From the NCBI GenBank assembly GCA_026874595.1, contig CM049321.1, forward strand, positions 17,124,479 to 17,188,478: a stretch of 64,000 nt of DNA. Direction: 5' to 3'. Below are positions 20,669 through 33,132 of the stretch, piece by piece (within the stretch, counting starts at the first letter, position 1; every line of letters begins with the position of its first letter). The notes below the pieces were generated by a model. It ran no database searches and had not been told where the DNA came from. It saw only the letters and a program-made list of their open reading frames with translations. Made by a program: the position numbers and the translations under genes. This DNA comes from Sipunculus nudus (taxonomy: Eukaryota; Annelida; Sipuncula; Golfingiida; Sipunculidae).

Positions 20669-21507
20669 CTGGTTCAGCTAGAACTTCAATACCATGGGAA
20701 GTACCATCTTGATTTTCTTAGTGATCCATAGACAATAAGGAAATATAATTCTCTGTGCCACCTGCAGATGTGTTGTTCAATGATAAAACTTGATGTAAAA
20801 ATGACTGATATTTTGATGGTTTTTTTTTAATTACATTCATGCTATACTTTTCCTGGCAGATATTCAGTGTCTGCAGATTTTCTTCAACCTTTCGCGCAAG
20901 GTCTGATGGTGGAAAAGGCATTGCCTCTTACGGCATCCCTTTGACACGCCCCTGACAATACTATAAAAAATAGAATCCCCAAGATGAGCAGCAAGACCGA
21001 ACACAGATCTGCTTCACACCTTCTCCCACAAGAATCCATTCAGCGGTGATTCATACATTATTTGAACCCGGCTGTGACCTCCTAAGTCAACTTTTAAGTA
21101 ATCATATTAACCCTTAGAACACGCAGAGTTTTTTTTTCTGTTAATAGATAGCATGAATCAATCTTTAAGCTTAATTGTTTTTTTTATTGGTTTGGGGTTT
21201 CCGTATAATTAAATACCCTCAGGGAATGCCTAAACTTTTTAAAAGAGAAAAAGAACCTCATGCAAAGGTAATTAAACAGCATTAATGGAGAGCAAATCTT
21301 TATGACCTCTACTTTGCTTCCATCAAATCCATTATCTCCTGACACCTATCTCTTGAAATCATTTTCTTGAAGTTTTCTACTCAATTACAACGTTACAACA
21401 ACAACTGACAATATATTACATAAGATCTGGAGCTCGTGTGTAGAGAGAGAGAGAGAAAGAAGAACGAGAGAGATGTTCTGTAAATGTATCTGACTTTGTC
21501 TGCTTAC
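20669..21507. other. Anonymous sequence
   Basis: No gene is recognised. A GA-rich run lies at about 21440-21470. Confidence 0.4.
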
Positions 21508-21508
21508 T

Positions 21509-21566
<58 letters not shown>

Positions 21567-21569
21567 CGA
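21508..21569. repeat. Palindromic microsatellite (TC)n(TA)n(GA)n
   Basis: A (TC) run of about 9 units, a (TA) run of about 13 units and a (GA) run of about 6 units together form a near-perfect inverted repeat that could extrude as a hairpin. Confidence 0.9.
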
Positions 21570-21584
21570 GAGAGCGAAAAAGCT

Positions 21585-21660
21585 CGCTGAGTGTGTTAGT
21601 GCAAGGGACAGCGCATGAATTTGAACTTGAATGTCATTAGTTCAAGTCTCTTTCAGAATG
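21585..21660 (+). repeat. Weak tRNA-like (SINE head) sequence
   Basis: TAGTGCAAGGG (21597-21607) fits an A box and GTTCAAGTC (21640-21648) fits a B box, with tRNA-like spacing. No further SINE body is recognised, and this may be chance. Confidence 0.3.
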
Positions 21661-21884
21661 GTCTCCGACCTAATCCCTTGGCCAAAGTCAGACAAACAGA
21701 CAAATTAGTCAGACAGATTGGATGTTGACATTTCTCTGGGAATTTCTCATCCAATATTCCAAATTTTAAACTGTTTTTCAAAGAAATATAAAAAAAAATA
21801 GAGTTAAGCTGTCAGAGTGACCCAGATGTTTATGTGGTGGACAACGAGGCCTGCCACAACTGATATTGTAATAATCATCGAACA

Positions 21885-22210
21885 ATGAAACATTAACCGA
21901 TAATGTAATGAGAAATTAACCGATAATGTAACACCAACTGGAAACGTAATAATAAATCAACTGATAATGTAATACCAAACGATAAAGTTATAATAAAATA
22001 ACCGATAATGTAACACCAACTGGCAATGTCATAACAAATCCACTGATACTGTAATACCAACCGCTAAATTATACAAAACAATAACCGATAATGTAACACC
22101 AACCGATACTGTAGTACAAAATCAACATTTGTATACGTAATACGAAATTACCCATTAATGTGACCCCAACCATTAATGTAAAGCAAAATTTACTAGTAAT
22201 GTAATTATAC
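21885..22210. repeat. Degenerate minisatellite, about 20-bp units
   Basis: The motif AACCGATAATGTAACACCAA recurs, alternating with variants such as AACTGATAATGTAATACCAA and CAATGTCATAACAAAT. At least ten degenerate units are visible. There is no coding potential. Confidence 0.8.
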
Positions 22211-22846
22211 TTCAGCGAACCTGACCAGTCGAATGATCCCACTTTGAATCCAATGATCTCCCTATGTTTTTGGACCTAGAAGTCCATTAAATGCATTTTT
22301 AACGGAGATGACCATAGGTTATCTGAGTTAAAGTGATCTTCCCTTGTCCGTCGGAGAATGAATCGTAACCGTTTGACCTAGAAACGTTTTCAATGAATAT
22401 AAGTAAGTGACCTATATTCTTCGGGTTGTGGATTTTTTGTTTCGCATTTAGAAAAGCGGGTGCGCTATTGTCCTCAAATGAATAATTAGGGCTAAAATTG
22501 AAAAAAAAATGATGATTGAATAAGGAAAAAATGAATTTAAGGTAGAAAAATAATATATTAAAGCTATAGTTATAGAGCTATGATACCCGGTGCAGAGGCG
22601 TCAGTTAAGGGGGGTCTATATCCACCTCCTTTTAAGCAATGGGGGATGATCAATGTTATCATCCGCCCCCCTGATGTTTAAAGAATAATGTTAATATATT
22701 GTACATGGAATATAGAATGATAGACTAGTTCTATTTCTGAGTTTACATAACTAAACCTGTTTAAGAATTAACATATACTTGACACATAAAACCTGTTTTT
22801 TTTTTACACTAAACTTAATTGTAATGTATTTGAAAAGTTGTACAAG

Positions 22847-22896
<50 letters not shown>

Positions 22897-23358
22897 GTAT
22901 GCGTGTGTGTTTATGAAAACTTCAAAATTTGATTACCCTCTGACGCCTGTGAATCATCCCCCAAAGCGCCTCCCGCCCCCTCCCCGGTCAAGAAAAACTA
23001 GCGCAACTGACCCGATGTAATATATTACTATTCGCTCCTCTTCTTTACTATGAAATACTCTATTCTTGTGTGTAATGTTGGGGAAATAGCCTTTTTTAAA
23101 TGTTAAAATTGTAGATTTACATGTTGACCTGTCGGTATTTGGTTGTGTCATAAACGTTCACCATTTTGTACTTGCTGGAACAAATATTTTCACCGTTCTC
23201 TGCCAATACACCTTAAACAAGTTAATGTTCAAATAAAGTTCTCACTTTCTATTTTCTGAGGTCCGTTGAACGTCCCGCTGCACGTCTTGCATTCGTGCAG
23301 ATAACTGACATTAAGTTATGACGTATTTAGCAAATATCTACTAATTCAATGGAAATTT
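22211..23358. other. Anonymous sequence with a (TA)n run
   Basis: No gene is recognised. A (TA) microsatellite lies at about 22850-22893. At 22325-22400 there is a short match in style to the 44.1-kb repeat (ATCTGAGTTAAAGTGATC, CCTTGTCCGTCGG, then GACCTAGAA). Confidence 0.45.
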
Positions 23359-24235
23359 AGGAAGTGGCTAAACAGCCGCCAAGGTGCCGGCAGTTTAGTC
23401 CACAGGCTAAACAGCCGGCAGGGAATAATGACCTTGCCCTTGAGTCTATAGCCCACTGGCTGAACTGTTGGCAAATGAATGTAACATTGTATGCTCTATT
23501 TCAGTGTGATTCTCTGTACTTTTCATTATCATTTTGACAATGAGCTGACAATATAGTGCTGACTTACCAAATTAGATATTTTGATAGCCTTTTCTTAAGA
23601 AATACTATTTGGTGTGGATATTTCTTGCATCATCTCACAACACAATAGCTAAGCTCAGCAACTTTAATTGGGCGTGGTGTAAGATTGTGTGATTATACCT
23701 TTGATCAAGTAATTAGCTGATCCTTTGGCCATTAATTTGACATAACCTGAGTTTGTTTTCACACACTAATTATTTTTTTGCTCATAAGCACACAAGTGTA
23801 TAAACTATAAACAGTCTCTGGACACACATTTACATTTCTGGTATATTTTTATGACAAAATCTATAAACTATCCTGTAAATATTACAATTTTTATCAGATA
23901 ATTTATATAAAAGTACCTTGTAAATATCACAAATGTGTACTTTTAATACATCCTCAATATTACTCAACATACTTATTACATATAGACCAGCAAAATAGAT
24001 AATTTGGTAAGTCATCACTATATTGTCAGCTCATTGTCCAAATAATAATGATAATGGAAAGTACAGAGTATTAGTATAACACTGAAATAGACTGAAATAG
24101 TCTTAATAGAGCATACATTAATTTGCCGGCAGTTTTGCCAGTGGGGTAGACTGCTGGCAAGGTCAATTTCCCCTGCCGGCTGTTTAGCCTGTGGACTAAA
24201 CTGCCGGCACCCTGCCGGTTGTTTAGCCACTTCCT
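23359..24235. mobile_element. 877-bp foldback element with arms of about 224 and 244 bp
   Basis: The left arm (23359-23582) starts AGGAAGTGGCTAAACAGCCG, and the right arm (23992-24235) ends with its reverse complement, GGTTGTTTAGCCACTTCCT. The arms pair over almost their full length, including GACAATGAGCTGACAATATAG and its partner CTATATTGTCAGCTCATTGTC (20 of these bases key). The tips hold several TAAACAGCCGGCAGG or TTTAGTCCACAGG subrepeats in both directions. The 410-bp centre is AT-rich and non-coding. The flanks AATTT and AATTA suggest a short target duplication but are not conclusive. It is a non-autonomous DNA transposon of unknown superfamily. Confidence 0.85.
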
Positions 24236-27200
24236 AATTAAATAGACAGCGGTTTACCAACACGTACACAACTCCGTAGGACCTCTAGTCGTTCCGAAAT
24301 TTATAAAGGACTGGTCATCGGAAGTTTGTTGGCTGAATGAGACTAATTATTTGAGTGGGAACAATGTAAAATACTAAGAGCATTCTTTCAATAAGGCTGT
24401 CGTCTCCACAGGCTCTCCACGGCAGTTATATCCCATTAATGTTATATTAAAAATGGGACGTGTCTTCTGAGCAATCATGAGGGTGAAAATCCACGGGAGT
24501 ACGACCCCCCCCCCCCCCACTTTCAACCGTTAATTAAGGATCGCACCGCTCAAAATCTCTTGAACATCCCCCTCACCCTATTACTAAGAGGGCAACCCTC
24601 CCCTACCCTTATTATATATTAATTTCTTCACCCTCACTACATATAATGGCATATATGTTTTGCTCACACGGAAGACATTTTGTCCCAGCCGCGTCGATGT
24701 ACAACCATTCAGCAACGTAATACCTATGGCAATTCAATGACGCACTTGCCGCTTTCCACATCCTGACCTTTCTTAATATGAGATGTACAACTAAAAAATC
24801 TAAATCCTTTCAAAAGATTTGACGACATACGAACCAACTTTTATAAAAAAAAATGTTATACCTCCTGAACGAAACTTAATTCAATAAGACAACGCATGAC
24901 CTTTTTTTACCAACGTTGTATGGCATTTAACATGTAACATTCAGTTTTACAACAATCTAGCATATCCTGACCCTGTCTTCTGTGCTCTACCCGACCATTC
25001 GCATGATTTTGTTGGTTTCTATATTGTTCTTACTTTGAAAATACTTTATCACCGGCGATTATATAACAGAAAAAGGTAAGTGTTAGGTGACTCACAAAAT
25101 GCACGGGATGTTATGGCTTGAAAAGAAGAGTTTCCTGGTGTTTGAAGGAGGTAGAATCAACAACAACAGATGAACCCTCGCTATTGAACAATTAAGGCCG
25201 TTTCATTAAAGGTAAAAGTAGTCTTTCTTTCTCCGGCAATTTTCTCTCCGGTGTGTTTGTTGCTTGCGGGAATCCTCGATCGGATGAGCCTATAGTTTCT
25301 GATGTAGGTTTATTGCTCGCCAGAATCTCCGATTCCACAAGCACATTGCTCAGATCCGTGTGTCTGTCGGTCTGTCCGGTTGCTGTTTTTTGAAGATCGA
25401 TTTGAAACTTATTGTCATCGACATTTTCCTGCGCTTACGCGAGCAAAACCGTTACCAAGGTTACTTGCTATAGTTTTATGTAACACTTAGGCTTATTTTT
25501 TTCCTGTATCTGTCAATGGTTATACTAGAAAGGTTCAGCTTTTGTACCAGGTATCATTCAAGTATTTCAAGTAACAAGGTTGAGTACCCAGTCAAAAAAA
25601 AAATATGCGAGATATAAACAGACCCTCTACTAGTCGGAATTTCGACATTATTAATATCCTTGGTTTTGCCATCAGGCGTACTGCATCTAAAAAAATATTT
25701 TAAAAAAATTGTGACATTTACAAGACAACCTTTTAAACAAGCGTCCATAGGCTTGTTCCTGCCTTAAAACTCCCGTTACCAGGGTTACATACTTTTGAGT
25801 AACAAATAAGAAACTTGAAAATATGGAGTTTTATTTTATTTCTTTATGTCATTTGATTAGTGCTGAACTACACGAATGAAGGTGTCGCCAAATCTCGCAT
25901 CCCTTCCTATTAAAGGAGAATAATAGATAATTCACACAGAGATCTCGAGAGAACTCAGCCAGCTTCTCAAAACTGTCTATTCACTTTGGAACAGCAGGGA
26001 CTATTGCATCTCACAAAGTATGTCGGTTTAACCTATCGAGCATCTTCCTTAGAACGTTCAGGATTAGGTCTTCATGGTTTTTGTTTTAATTATATTATAA
26101 GAAAGGGTTAAGGGTAAGGCCATGGAAAGTTACCATGTAATTAATACAAGGCGCTATATAAAGTTTGGATGTTGATTCTCTAAAATTTTTACCAGAAAGG
26201 AAAGAACGGCTTTATTCCTCAGGAATGATAAACATTGGATTACTCATCGACGGATATTAGATGGACATGTAGACATACGACGTACATGGATGGATAGTGC
26301 GCATATGTGGACGTCAGGCGAGTCCGGCGATGAACATATGACAAATGACTGCTTGTATACTGTAATGGGTAAACACCCCTTAAAGCACTGAATAAGCGAC
26401 TCAGGCATTTAATTTTAATTGGAAAATTTTAATATGTGAACCCGTTTCCCAGAAACTATTATGGTAACAAGTCATTCCGGTAACCCTAACGAGCCATGCT
26501 TGTATTCGTGCGATCAGAAATTCGACAAACATAAAGGGGGTTTATAAATATCTTGAGATACAACGAAACGTTTATCGTAATTGTTAGGTGTTACTAAAAA
26601 GTACACAAATATACCCTAAGATTGGTCTGGTTTATTTAAAGGACAACGTACCTGAAGGCTATGGGGCATTGTCAAAATAACGAAAATATTTAAATCTCCA
26701 TCGAGCGGTTCTCTTTGAATCTTGTCAAGTTACTCTGACATCATGCTAGACTGTGTTATGTCAGACAGTTCGAAAGGCGCTCAACTTTCTAAATGAACGA
26801 ATGTTCATAAATTTCAAATAGTTGACGGTAAAACAGTTTTTTAGACTGCATTATAGGCAGGTGATGGAGAAAACCATTTGAAATAATTGGCCAAAAGTTC
26901 AATGGGCAAGAGGTGTTTTTTCAGAATGTAATCAAGCTGAAAGGAATTCACACCCATCTCGGCACGAGATCTCCACAACGTTTATTGAACTCCACATCCC
27001 GGCATCTCTGTGAGAGAGAACAAAGCAGCCACGGCGTCGCAAACAACTATGACACAATGGGGACCTATCAGTAATAAACCTAGCCTACTAGATATACGAC
27101 ATGCTCTTCCTTGTCTTATAATTAAAGCAAATCTGTCTGCCAATCCTGGGAATTTGGAAAATTAGCTGACGTTAATGACAGAGCGGATAAATTAGCAGGG

Positions 27201-27250
27201 AAGTGCGCGGAGCCACCCTTACATCACGGACTCTCATCTCCTCAGTGTAA
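24236..27250. other. Anonymous AT-rich sequence
   Basis: No gene is recognised. A C-run of about 13 lies at about 24508-24520. ACAAGGCGCTATATAAAG at about 26150-26167 resembles 3' tails of invertebrate SINEs or LINEs, but no body is visible. Confidence 0.4.
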
Positions 27251-27253
27251 ACG

Positions 27254-27804
27254 ATTTCAGATTACCCCCGTTTCAGATAACCCCCAGACAACCTAAAATA
27301 TATTTTTCATAACCCCCTTGGGTAACTTCGAAATTGATATCAGATAATCCCCCCACTCTTCCTCCCCGGCCATCGATTCAGATTACCCCTTGAAAACAGT
27401 TGTTTCTGTAAGTTTATATACATGCACTTAACATGGTATAATTTCTTTTTTTTTTCCTGTGTTTCTCAAATTAGGTTTAATCTTGACATGTGTCATGCGT
27501 TCTTGTTGAAGATTATGGGTTCACATAACTACAATTAACAATATAATTAACATTCTACGACAGTTTTATTTTTCCTAGATTGATTCTAGATTTTAAATAC
27601 CGTATCTTCTAGATACCGTGGTTTATTGAATTAATATTAGTCGAGTTAAAATCGGAAAATTTTATCATATGGTTAAATCAGCGAGGAGCAATTTGATCAG
27701 CGCGGTTGTAATCTGAAATTGCCTTACCCTGGGGGTAATCATCAATCGATTTAACAAAACCGGGGTTGGGTTGAGGGGGTAACCTAAAATGGGGGAAGCC
27801 TGAA
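27254..27804. mobile_element. Possible C-rich inverted-repeat element with TTTCAGATTACCCCC motifs
   Basis: The left end repeats TTTCAGATTACCCCC and TTTCAGATAACCCCC in tandem (27254-27285), with further variants at about 27340-27355 and 27376-27390. The right end, read in reverse, has CTTCAGGCTTCCCCC and TTTTAGGTTACCCCC (27804-27770) and GATGATTACCCCC further inside. The inverted match is imperfect (by eye about two thirds to three quarters identical). There is no coding potential. Confidence 0.45.
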
Positions 27805-30800
27805 GTCTTTACACCGTTTTCAACGGATTCCGAGTACAGAATGTCGACCAGGATCACGGAACTAATCAGACTGCCTTGAATATGACTACAGTAGACTCCG
27901 CTCAGTAAAATAAAAACTCTCACCTCACAGCACTTTGGTAGATCTTTTCTCATTGACAAGAGACCGGTTACTTCATTAACTTCGTTACATTAAAAAGCGG
28001 AATTAATGTAAAGAAAAAAAAATCTATAAAGAAGTTCCTCCAAGATTCCTTAATAACACTCTTTGATTAAACCTTGATTAATCTGTTGCGTAGAAAACCG
28101 GGGACCAGATAGACTGGCTCCCAGCGATAACAACGATTCAATGTTCTCATATCTGGGCCTAGACGCTAGTATATAATACATATATATATATATAGCTGTA
28201 TACCTGTACATGAATCACTAAGCATATTTAAAGAACTTTGCTGACAGCTTTTAAAACAGTACCTTTTCAAACAACAGAGAGCTGAGAATTTTCGCCCATT
28301 ATACGCCTGCCCGCCCGTCGAAACTGTGACATGATATGTCGTTTTATTATAAGAGAATTGTTTTTTCAAAAGGTATTTTGATATTAATTGAAAATGTCAG
28401 CTCAGCATACACGGGAGCGAAGCAGATCTTCCTAAAGAAGGCTTTAAGATATTGAATACCATGATAATAAATGACTCGTATTAATAAAACCCATTCCCGA
28501 CGAAAAGCGCCTTGGAGATTCAAAGAATAAGAAAAACTTGTTTATTCCCTGGAGCCTCCCTTAAAGGCAGTCTTCTGTAAAGAAGACTTTGAGATAAGTA
28601 GAAAATGTTTTAAAGTTGTGCAGCATTAATTTTCAAAGAATCTCTCTTTAAGAGAGGTTCCGGTTAGCTGCACCGCCAAATTTATCATACAAGGAGCGCC
28701 TTACTTAGAGTGACATGCCATTAACCTGTCTCAGTATTGGTGCAGCAGCAGCCAATGAAGTAAGCAAGTGATTTTCACATGATCGGAACCCAAGTGCTTC
28801 CAAAAGGAAATCGCTCAGTACAAGAATCCTTTCGGTGCTATTGGTGCCCGTACTATCCACAGGCAATTCAACTATAGGTCCATTTTAAAGGCCATGTAAC
28901 AATTAATATTCAGCCATTCCATGCTACCTTCGCAAAATTCTGCGGCAGTATCAATGGTACTCTGGTGTACATTTGACGGTTTGCGCAGTTCCTGTTTTAA
29001 CTCGTTGATCGATAATTTGAATGATATTTCAAGAGAAATTGGTACTCTATGAAATATTTCGTGCATGACTTTATCTGTATATTTGTGTGTGTTTTCTGCG
29101 ACAAATTAAAAAAAAAACTTCTGTTATATTTTTCACTGAAGAAAGTAACCGTCCCGTCGCTTCATTTTGTCCGTATTAAACGCTGATTAACGCAAATCTA
29201 AATCATGTAATTATAACATTTGACCAAAAACATACTGCAGCATGCAGAAAACCATTTTTTAACATTAATAACTATCAAATTTGAACAGTCTAGCCGTGAA
29301 AAGGTAGAATATTAAAACTTGTTTCACGGAATATATATATGTTTTGATTTTAATATGGTAAAAAGCGTACAAGTAAAAGAACCACAATAATTCGTTGTAA
29401 AATCTTGCAAATTTGGTCACCCTACCTTCAGTTTATTCAACATTAAACTAATCATGTACATATGATTTTACTATGTTTCAGCTACGGTGCATGTAAATGT
29501 CGATCGTATTAAGCTCTAAATTATACATTGACTGGGTTAACGATTTTCAAAACATTCTTTCTTTTCCAACAACCAATGCTGTTCTAGGGTGTCTTTCCTG
29601 AAGGAAACCAAGGATACAAGAGCATGAAATACAAGGGAAATTGTACCTCTGCATTACTTAAATTCATGTGAAAGGTTTTTTTTTTCTTCTAAATCTATTA
29701 CATTTAGGTCTAAGAATCAGCCTCGCAATGGACCCAGTATGCTTTTATTATTAATTGATGGTTGCATTAATTCATTGTCACGTAATTCCTTTGTTCACAC
29801 ACCAAAAACATTATCAATGTCATGTTGGTATTATTTTATCAATTTTTCCATTATTTTCTATATAAATCCTTAAATCCTAAATCTTAATATACATCTGCCA
29901 ATATTTGATGAAGTTCGGAAAGTTTCCACCGTAGGACCATCCACCATGTACGCAAGTGTATCAAGTTGGTGAGCTCGGCTCATAAAAAACCACTCCTCGA
30001 TGAACCCGGCTGCCTACGAGAGGGACCTTACCAACGCAAGTATGGGTAAAATGCTAATTAATTATTAAGTATCCAAAGGTGAATCTGCTACTTAAATAGG
30101 AAAATCGATAAAATTAGGCGCACACGGATTTGTCATTTCCTGTTCAATATTAGCTGTGACAAACACGACTCAGGACCCCCTACTGGCAAGCCAGTAAGCT
30201 TGCCATAATGTCAGAGGGCCGATCTGGCGCTAGTTCAGTATTGGCCTCCGGGAATGAATCTCCGGGACTCTAAACCCTCACCTGATCCATATGTTTTACG
30301 TGCTGATGTGTGAGGTCCGGTGGTCAGTGGGTCTGATATCAAACAGCGAGTTATATTCCACGGAGAGGCCACTCAATTTGCCACAAGCGGGGAGCGCTCT
30401 ATGTAGCCAGCGGTTTATTAATGTAAGAGGACCCCTGAGCTACACGGGGGTTCTTAGTACTAAAGTGTAAGTGCCATCCGGATTATCAACGGTCAATAAA
30501 TCATCTGCAAAAACAGAGATATCTTTGCATGTACAATCATCAGTGTGGAGGGTTGTGGATGTGGGGTTTTAGAAATATGTGTAACTCTATATGTGTTATT
30601 TTAATGTGTACATTTTAACCCAGGGAGTGTAGGGAGAGGTAAATTTAATATGAACGTAAAATTAATATGAACCAAATCAAAGTAAACATTATGTGTTATA
30701 AATGGAAAAGAAGAACTTTGATGGAGAGACAATAATAAGTAGGCTAAGGCAAAAACACATTTTTTCATTGATGTTTGATCGTAGTTAACAGTCGTTAACA

Positions 30801-31295
30801 ATATTCCATAAAAAAACAGTTACTGATATGGACAGGAACAATATTATTCATTGTTAGACCAGCTTATTTTAAACTGTCAGATATAAGTGGCAACAATTCG
30901 TTTGAAATAAACATGCACAGGAGTTCCATATGAAACCTCTGCAGTCACCATAATCAGGTCTCAGTGGTCTCATTTTTCGGAGCCTCCAGGTATGAGTGTA
31001 ACAGAAGTTTGCCGTATTTTACTAACGAACGAGTGCGTCTTTTGGGGGTTCCAAGGTGATATGACACACCCATGGCTCGCAGATGCAGTAATCTCCGGGC
31101 CTGGTTAACATAAGGATATAAAATTACAGGAAGCGTGTGATTCTACCCTGTCACGTAGTTCGAAACTGGAATGGAATTCTGAAGATGTTTATATTACTTA
31201 AGAGTTCAGCTGGCATTTAAAGAAATGGAGGCGGTTTCCTCCGGAAATATAAAAAAAAAAGTGTGATAGAAATTTGATATTTGAAGGTATACAAG
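27805..31295. other. Anonymous AT-rich sequence
   Basis: No gene is recognised. There is a short (TA)n run at about 28176-28194. The stretch at 30170-30460 is richer in GC but has no frame or promoter I can support. Confidence 0.4.
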
Positions 31296-31299
31296 TTTG

Positions 31300-31595
31300 T
31301 GGAGCGTGGTGGCGTAATGGATAGGGCGCTGGACTTGTGACCGCAGGGTCTTGGGTTCGCGTCCCGTTCTGACCGACGTCTGCGCTAAGACTCTTAGGCA
31401 AAGTCTTTACCACAAGGGTGCGCTCTCTCGACCCAGGAGTGAATGGGTACTGGTCATGGGAGGTAGGCAATGTAGAACGAATAACCCTCTTGCGCCTGAT
31501 ATGGCAGCTTGGGTTGTATGCTCCCCAGGGAGCCTAGAAAAGCTACAAGAATGAACAGGCCCGAAAGACAAGGAAGGCACCTATCCTTTACCTTT
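31300..31595 (+). mobile_element. tRNA-derived SINE, probably MetaSINE-like
   Basis: The head GTGGTGGCGTAATGGATAGG holds an A box (TGGCGTAATGG, 31310-31320), and a B box GGTTCGCGTCC lies at 31354-31364, giving a tRNA-like RNA polymerase III promoter. A conserved-looking body follows with CTCTCGACCCAGGAGTGAAT and GGGTACTGG (about 31424-31455), which resembles the central domain of the MetaSINE superfamily seen in bivalves and other invertebrates. It ends with repeats of CCTTTACC type at about 31583-31595. The superfamily name is from recall, not from an alignment. The frames of 67 and 90 codons here are artefacts. Confidence 0.7.
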
Positions 31596-32344
31596 ATACA
31601 GACCCGCACGGCACGTCAACGCGTATAGCAGTCTGATGTTATTTACGGTTACCACATTATTGAAACATATTTATTAAATTTGCGATCTTACTTGGAATCT
31701 CCTCTCGGTCAAGTCAGCACTCTGGGGCAAGTCAGCACCCTCAAATACTCAAATACTTGTTTCTTACTAGGTACTGGCAATATCCGCTAATGTCATTAGT
31801 CACACGGTCCGTCAAGTACACTGTGCTGTTGCTGGGTGTTTTATCCCTTTAGGTCCCAAGGACGTGCAATAGAGGTAGCGCCAATCAAGCTGCTCTCAAG
31901 GGAGTCTGGTCGTTCTGGCTGTCAAGACGCGCCATTACCGCAAGGGATGACAGCATTAGTGACTGAAAGCTTTGGTCACGTTGACAATGGCAGGTTATAT
32001 GGTAGGGATTTCACAAAGTGATAGACATATACCCAGAATCAACTGCAGAGCAAAGGACATGTCATGATGGAAAATGAATATATTTAATATAAATAATAGC
32101 TGCAATTTCATATGAGTATAAAGTCACCTCGTCATATTGTGTTTCATATATGCTATAAGCTAAATCTTAACCTTGGATTTGGCAGCTCGGTTCGCCTACA
32201 TGCATCGAATGAGAAAGATAGCTTTTTCCCGTCAAGACTCACTGGGCAAAAAAATCATAAAATAGTGAAACAATCAGTTATCACAGATGAACTGGAGAGT
32301 ACCAGCGTAAGGTTCGCTGTACCACCGTAAAATGGATCACACCT

Positions 32345-32348
<4 letters not shown>
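31596..32348. other. Anonymous sequence
   Basis: No gene is recognised. The 61- and 72-codon frames (31836-32021 and 32112-32330) are unsupported. Confidence 0.4.
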
Positions 32349-32425
<77 letters not shown>

Positions 32426-32480
32426 GAGAGAGCTTTAAACAGGAAGAACAATTAAAGAGTATTATATATATATATATATG
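32349..32480. repeat. Compound microsatellite (TA)n(GA)n plus a short (TA)n
   Basis: A (TA) run of about 22 units is followed by a (GA) run of about 14 units, and a second short (TA) run lies at about 32463-32480. Confidence 0.95.
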
Positions 32481-32972
32481 TGTATGTTAATCTTAGAATC
32501 TAAAATACGTCTATAACACATAACACGTATTTCAGGGACCTTATGGCGTTTGTAATTTTTTTGCATCACAGCGCAAAGGTTATACACGACACACTAGCTC
32601 TCAAGACTTATCCCAACAACAGAGAAAAAATGTGATAAACTGTGCCAGAGACGGAACACACCCCGACTTCATGAAGTTTAGGATAACAGTCAGCGAGAGA
32701 TTCTCTTCCACTGAAAACACAAAAGCGGTTGTTGGTTCTTTTACTTTCACTTCGGCCAGGTTTGCGATGGACCTGATTTGCTTTGTCAAACCCTGAGATC
32801 AATGAATCGGCAAGTCCTCGTTTCAACCCTGAAAGGGATATATTGCCGTACGATGCCGTAGTATAGCTGGTCGCGGCTGAACGGGGTAAACGTGAGTAGT
32901 TGCAGTGCCATGTCGCAGTACCATGGGGAAATCGTGGTGAGAGCTGTGGAGAAGGGCAGAGAACGAGATGTA

Positions 32973-33070
32973 CACACACACACACACACACACGTATATA
33001 TATTTCGGCAAGCCATGTTTTACTGTGAAAGGTTGTCATGAACCAGCATGGCTATTTATACATGCATATA

Positions 33071-33128
<58 letters not shown>
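32973..33128. repeat. (CA)n and (TA)n microsatellites
   Basis: A (CA) run at about 32973-32993 passes into a short TA stretch, and a long (TA) run spans about 33068-33128. Confidence 0.95.

Positions 33129-33132
<4 letters not shown>

Noticed and set aside
31300-31375. A functional tRNA gene
   Set aside because: A and B boxes are present, but no proper acceptor stem is visible and a SINE body follows directly.
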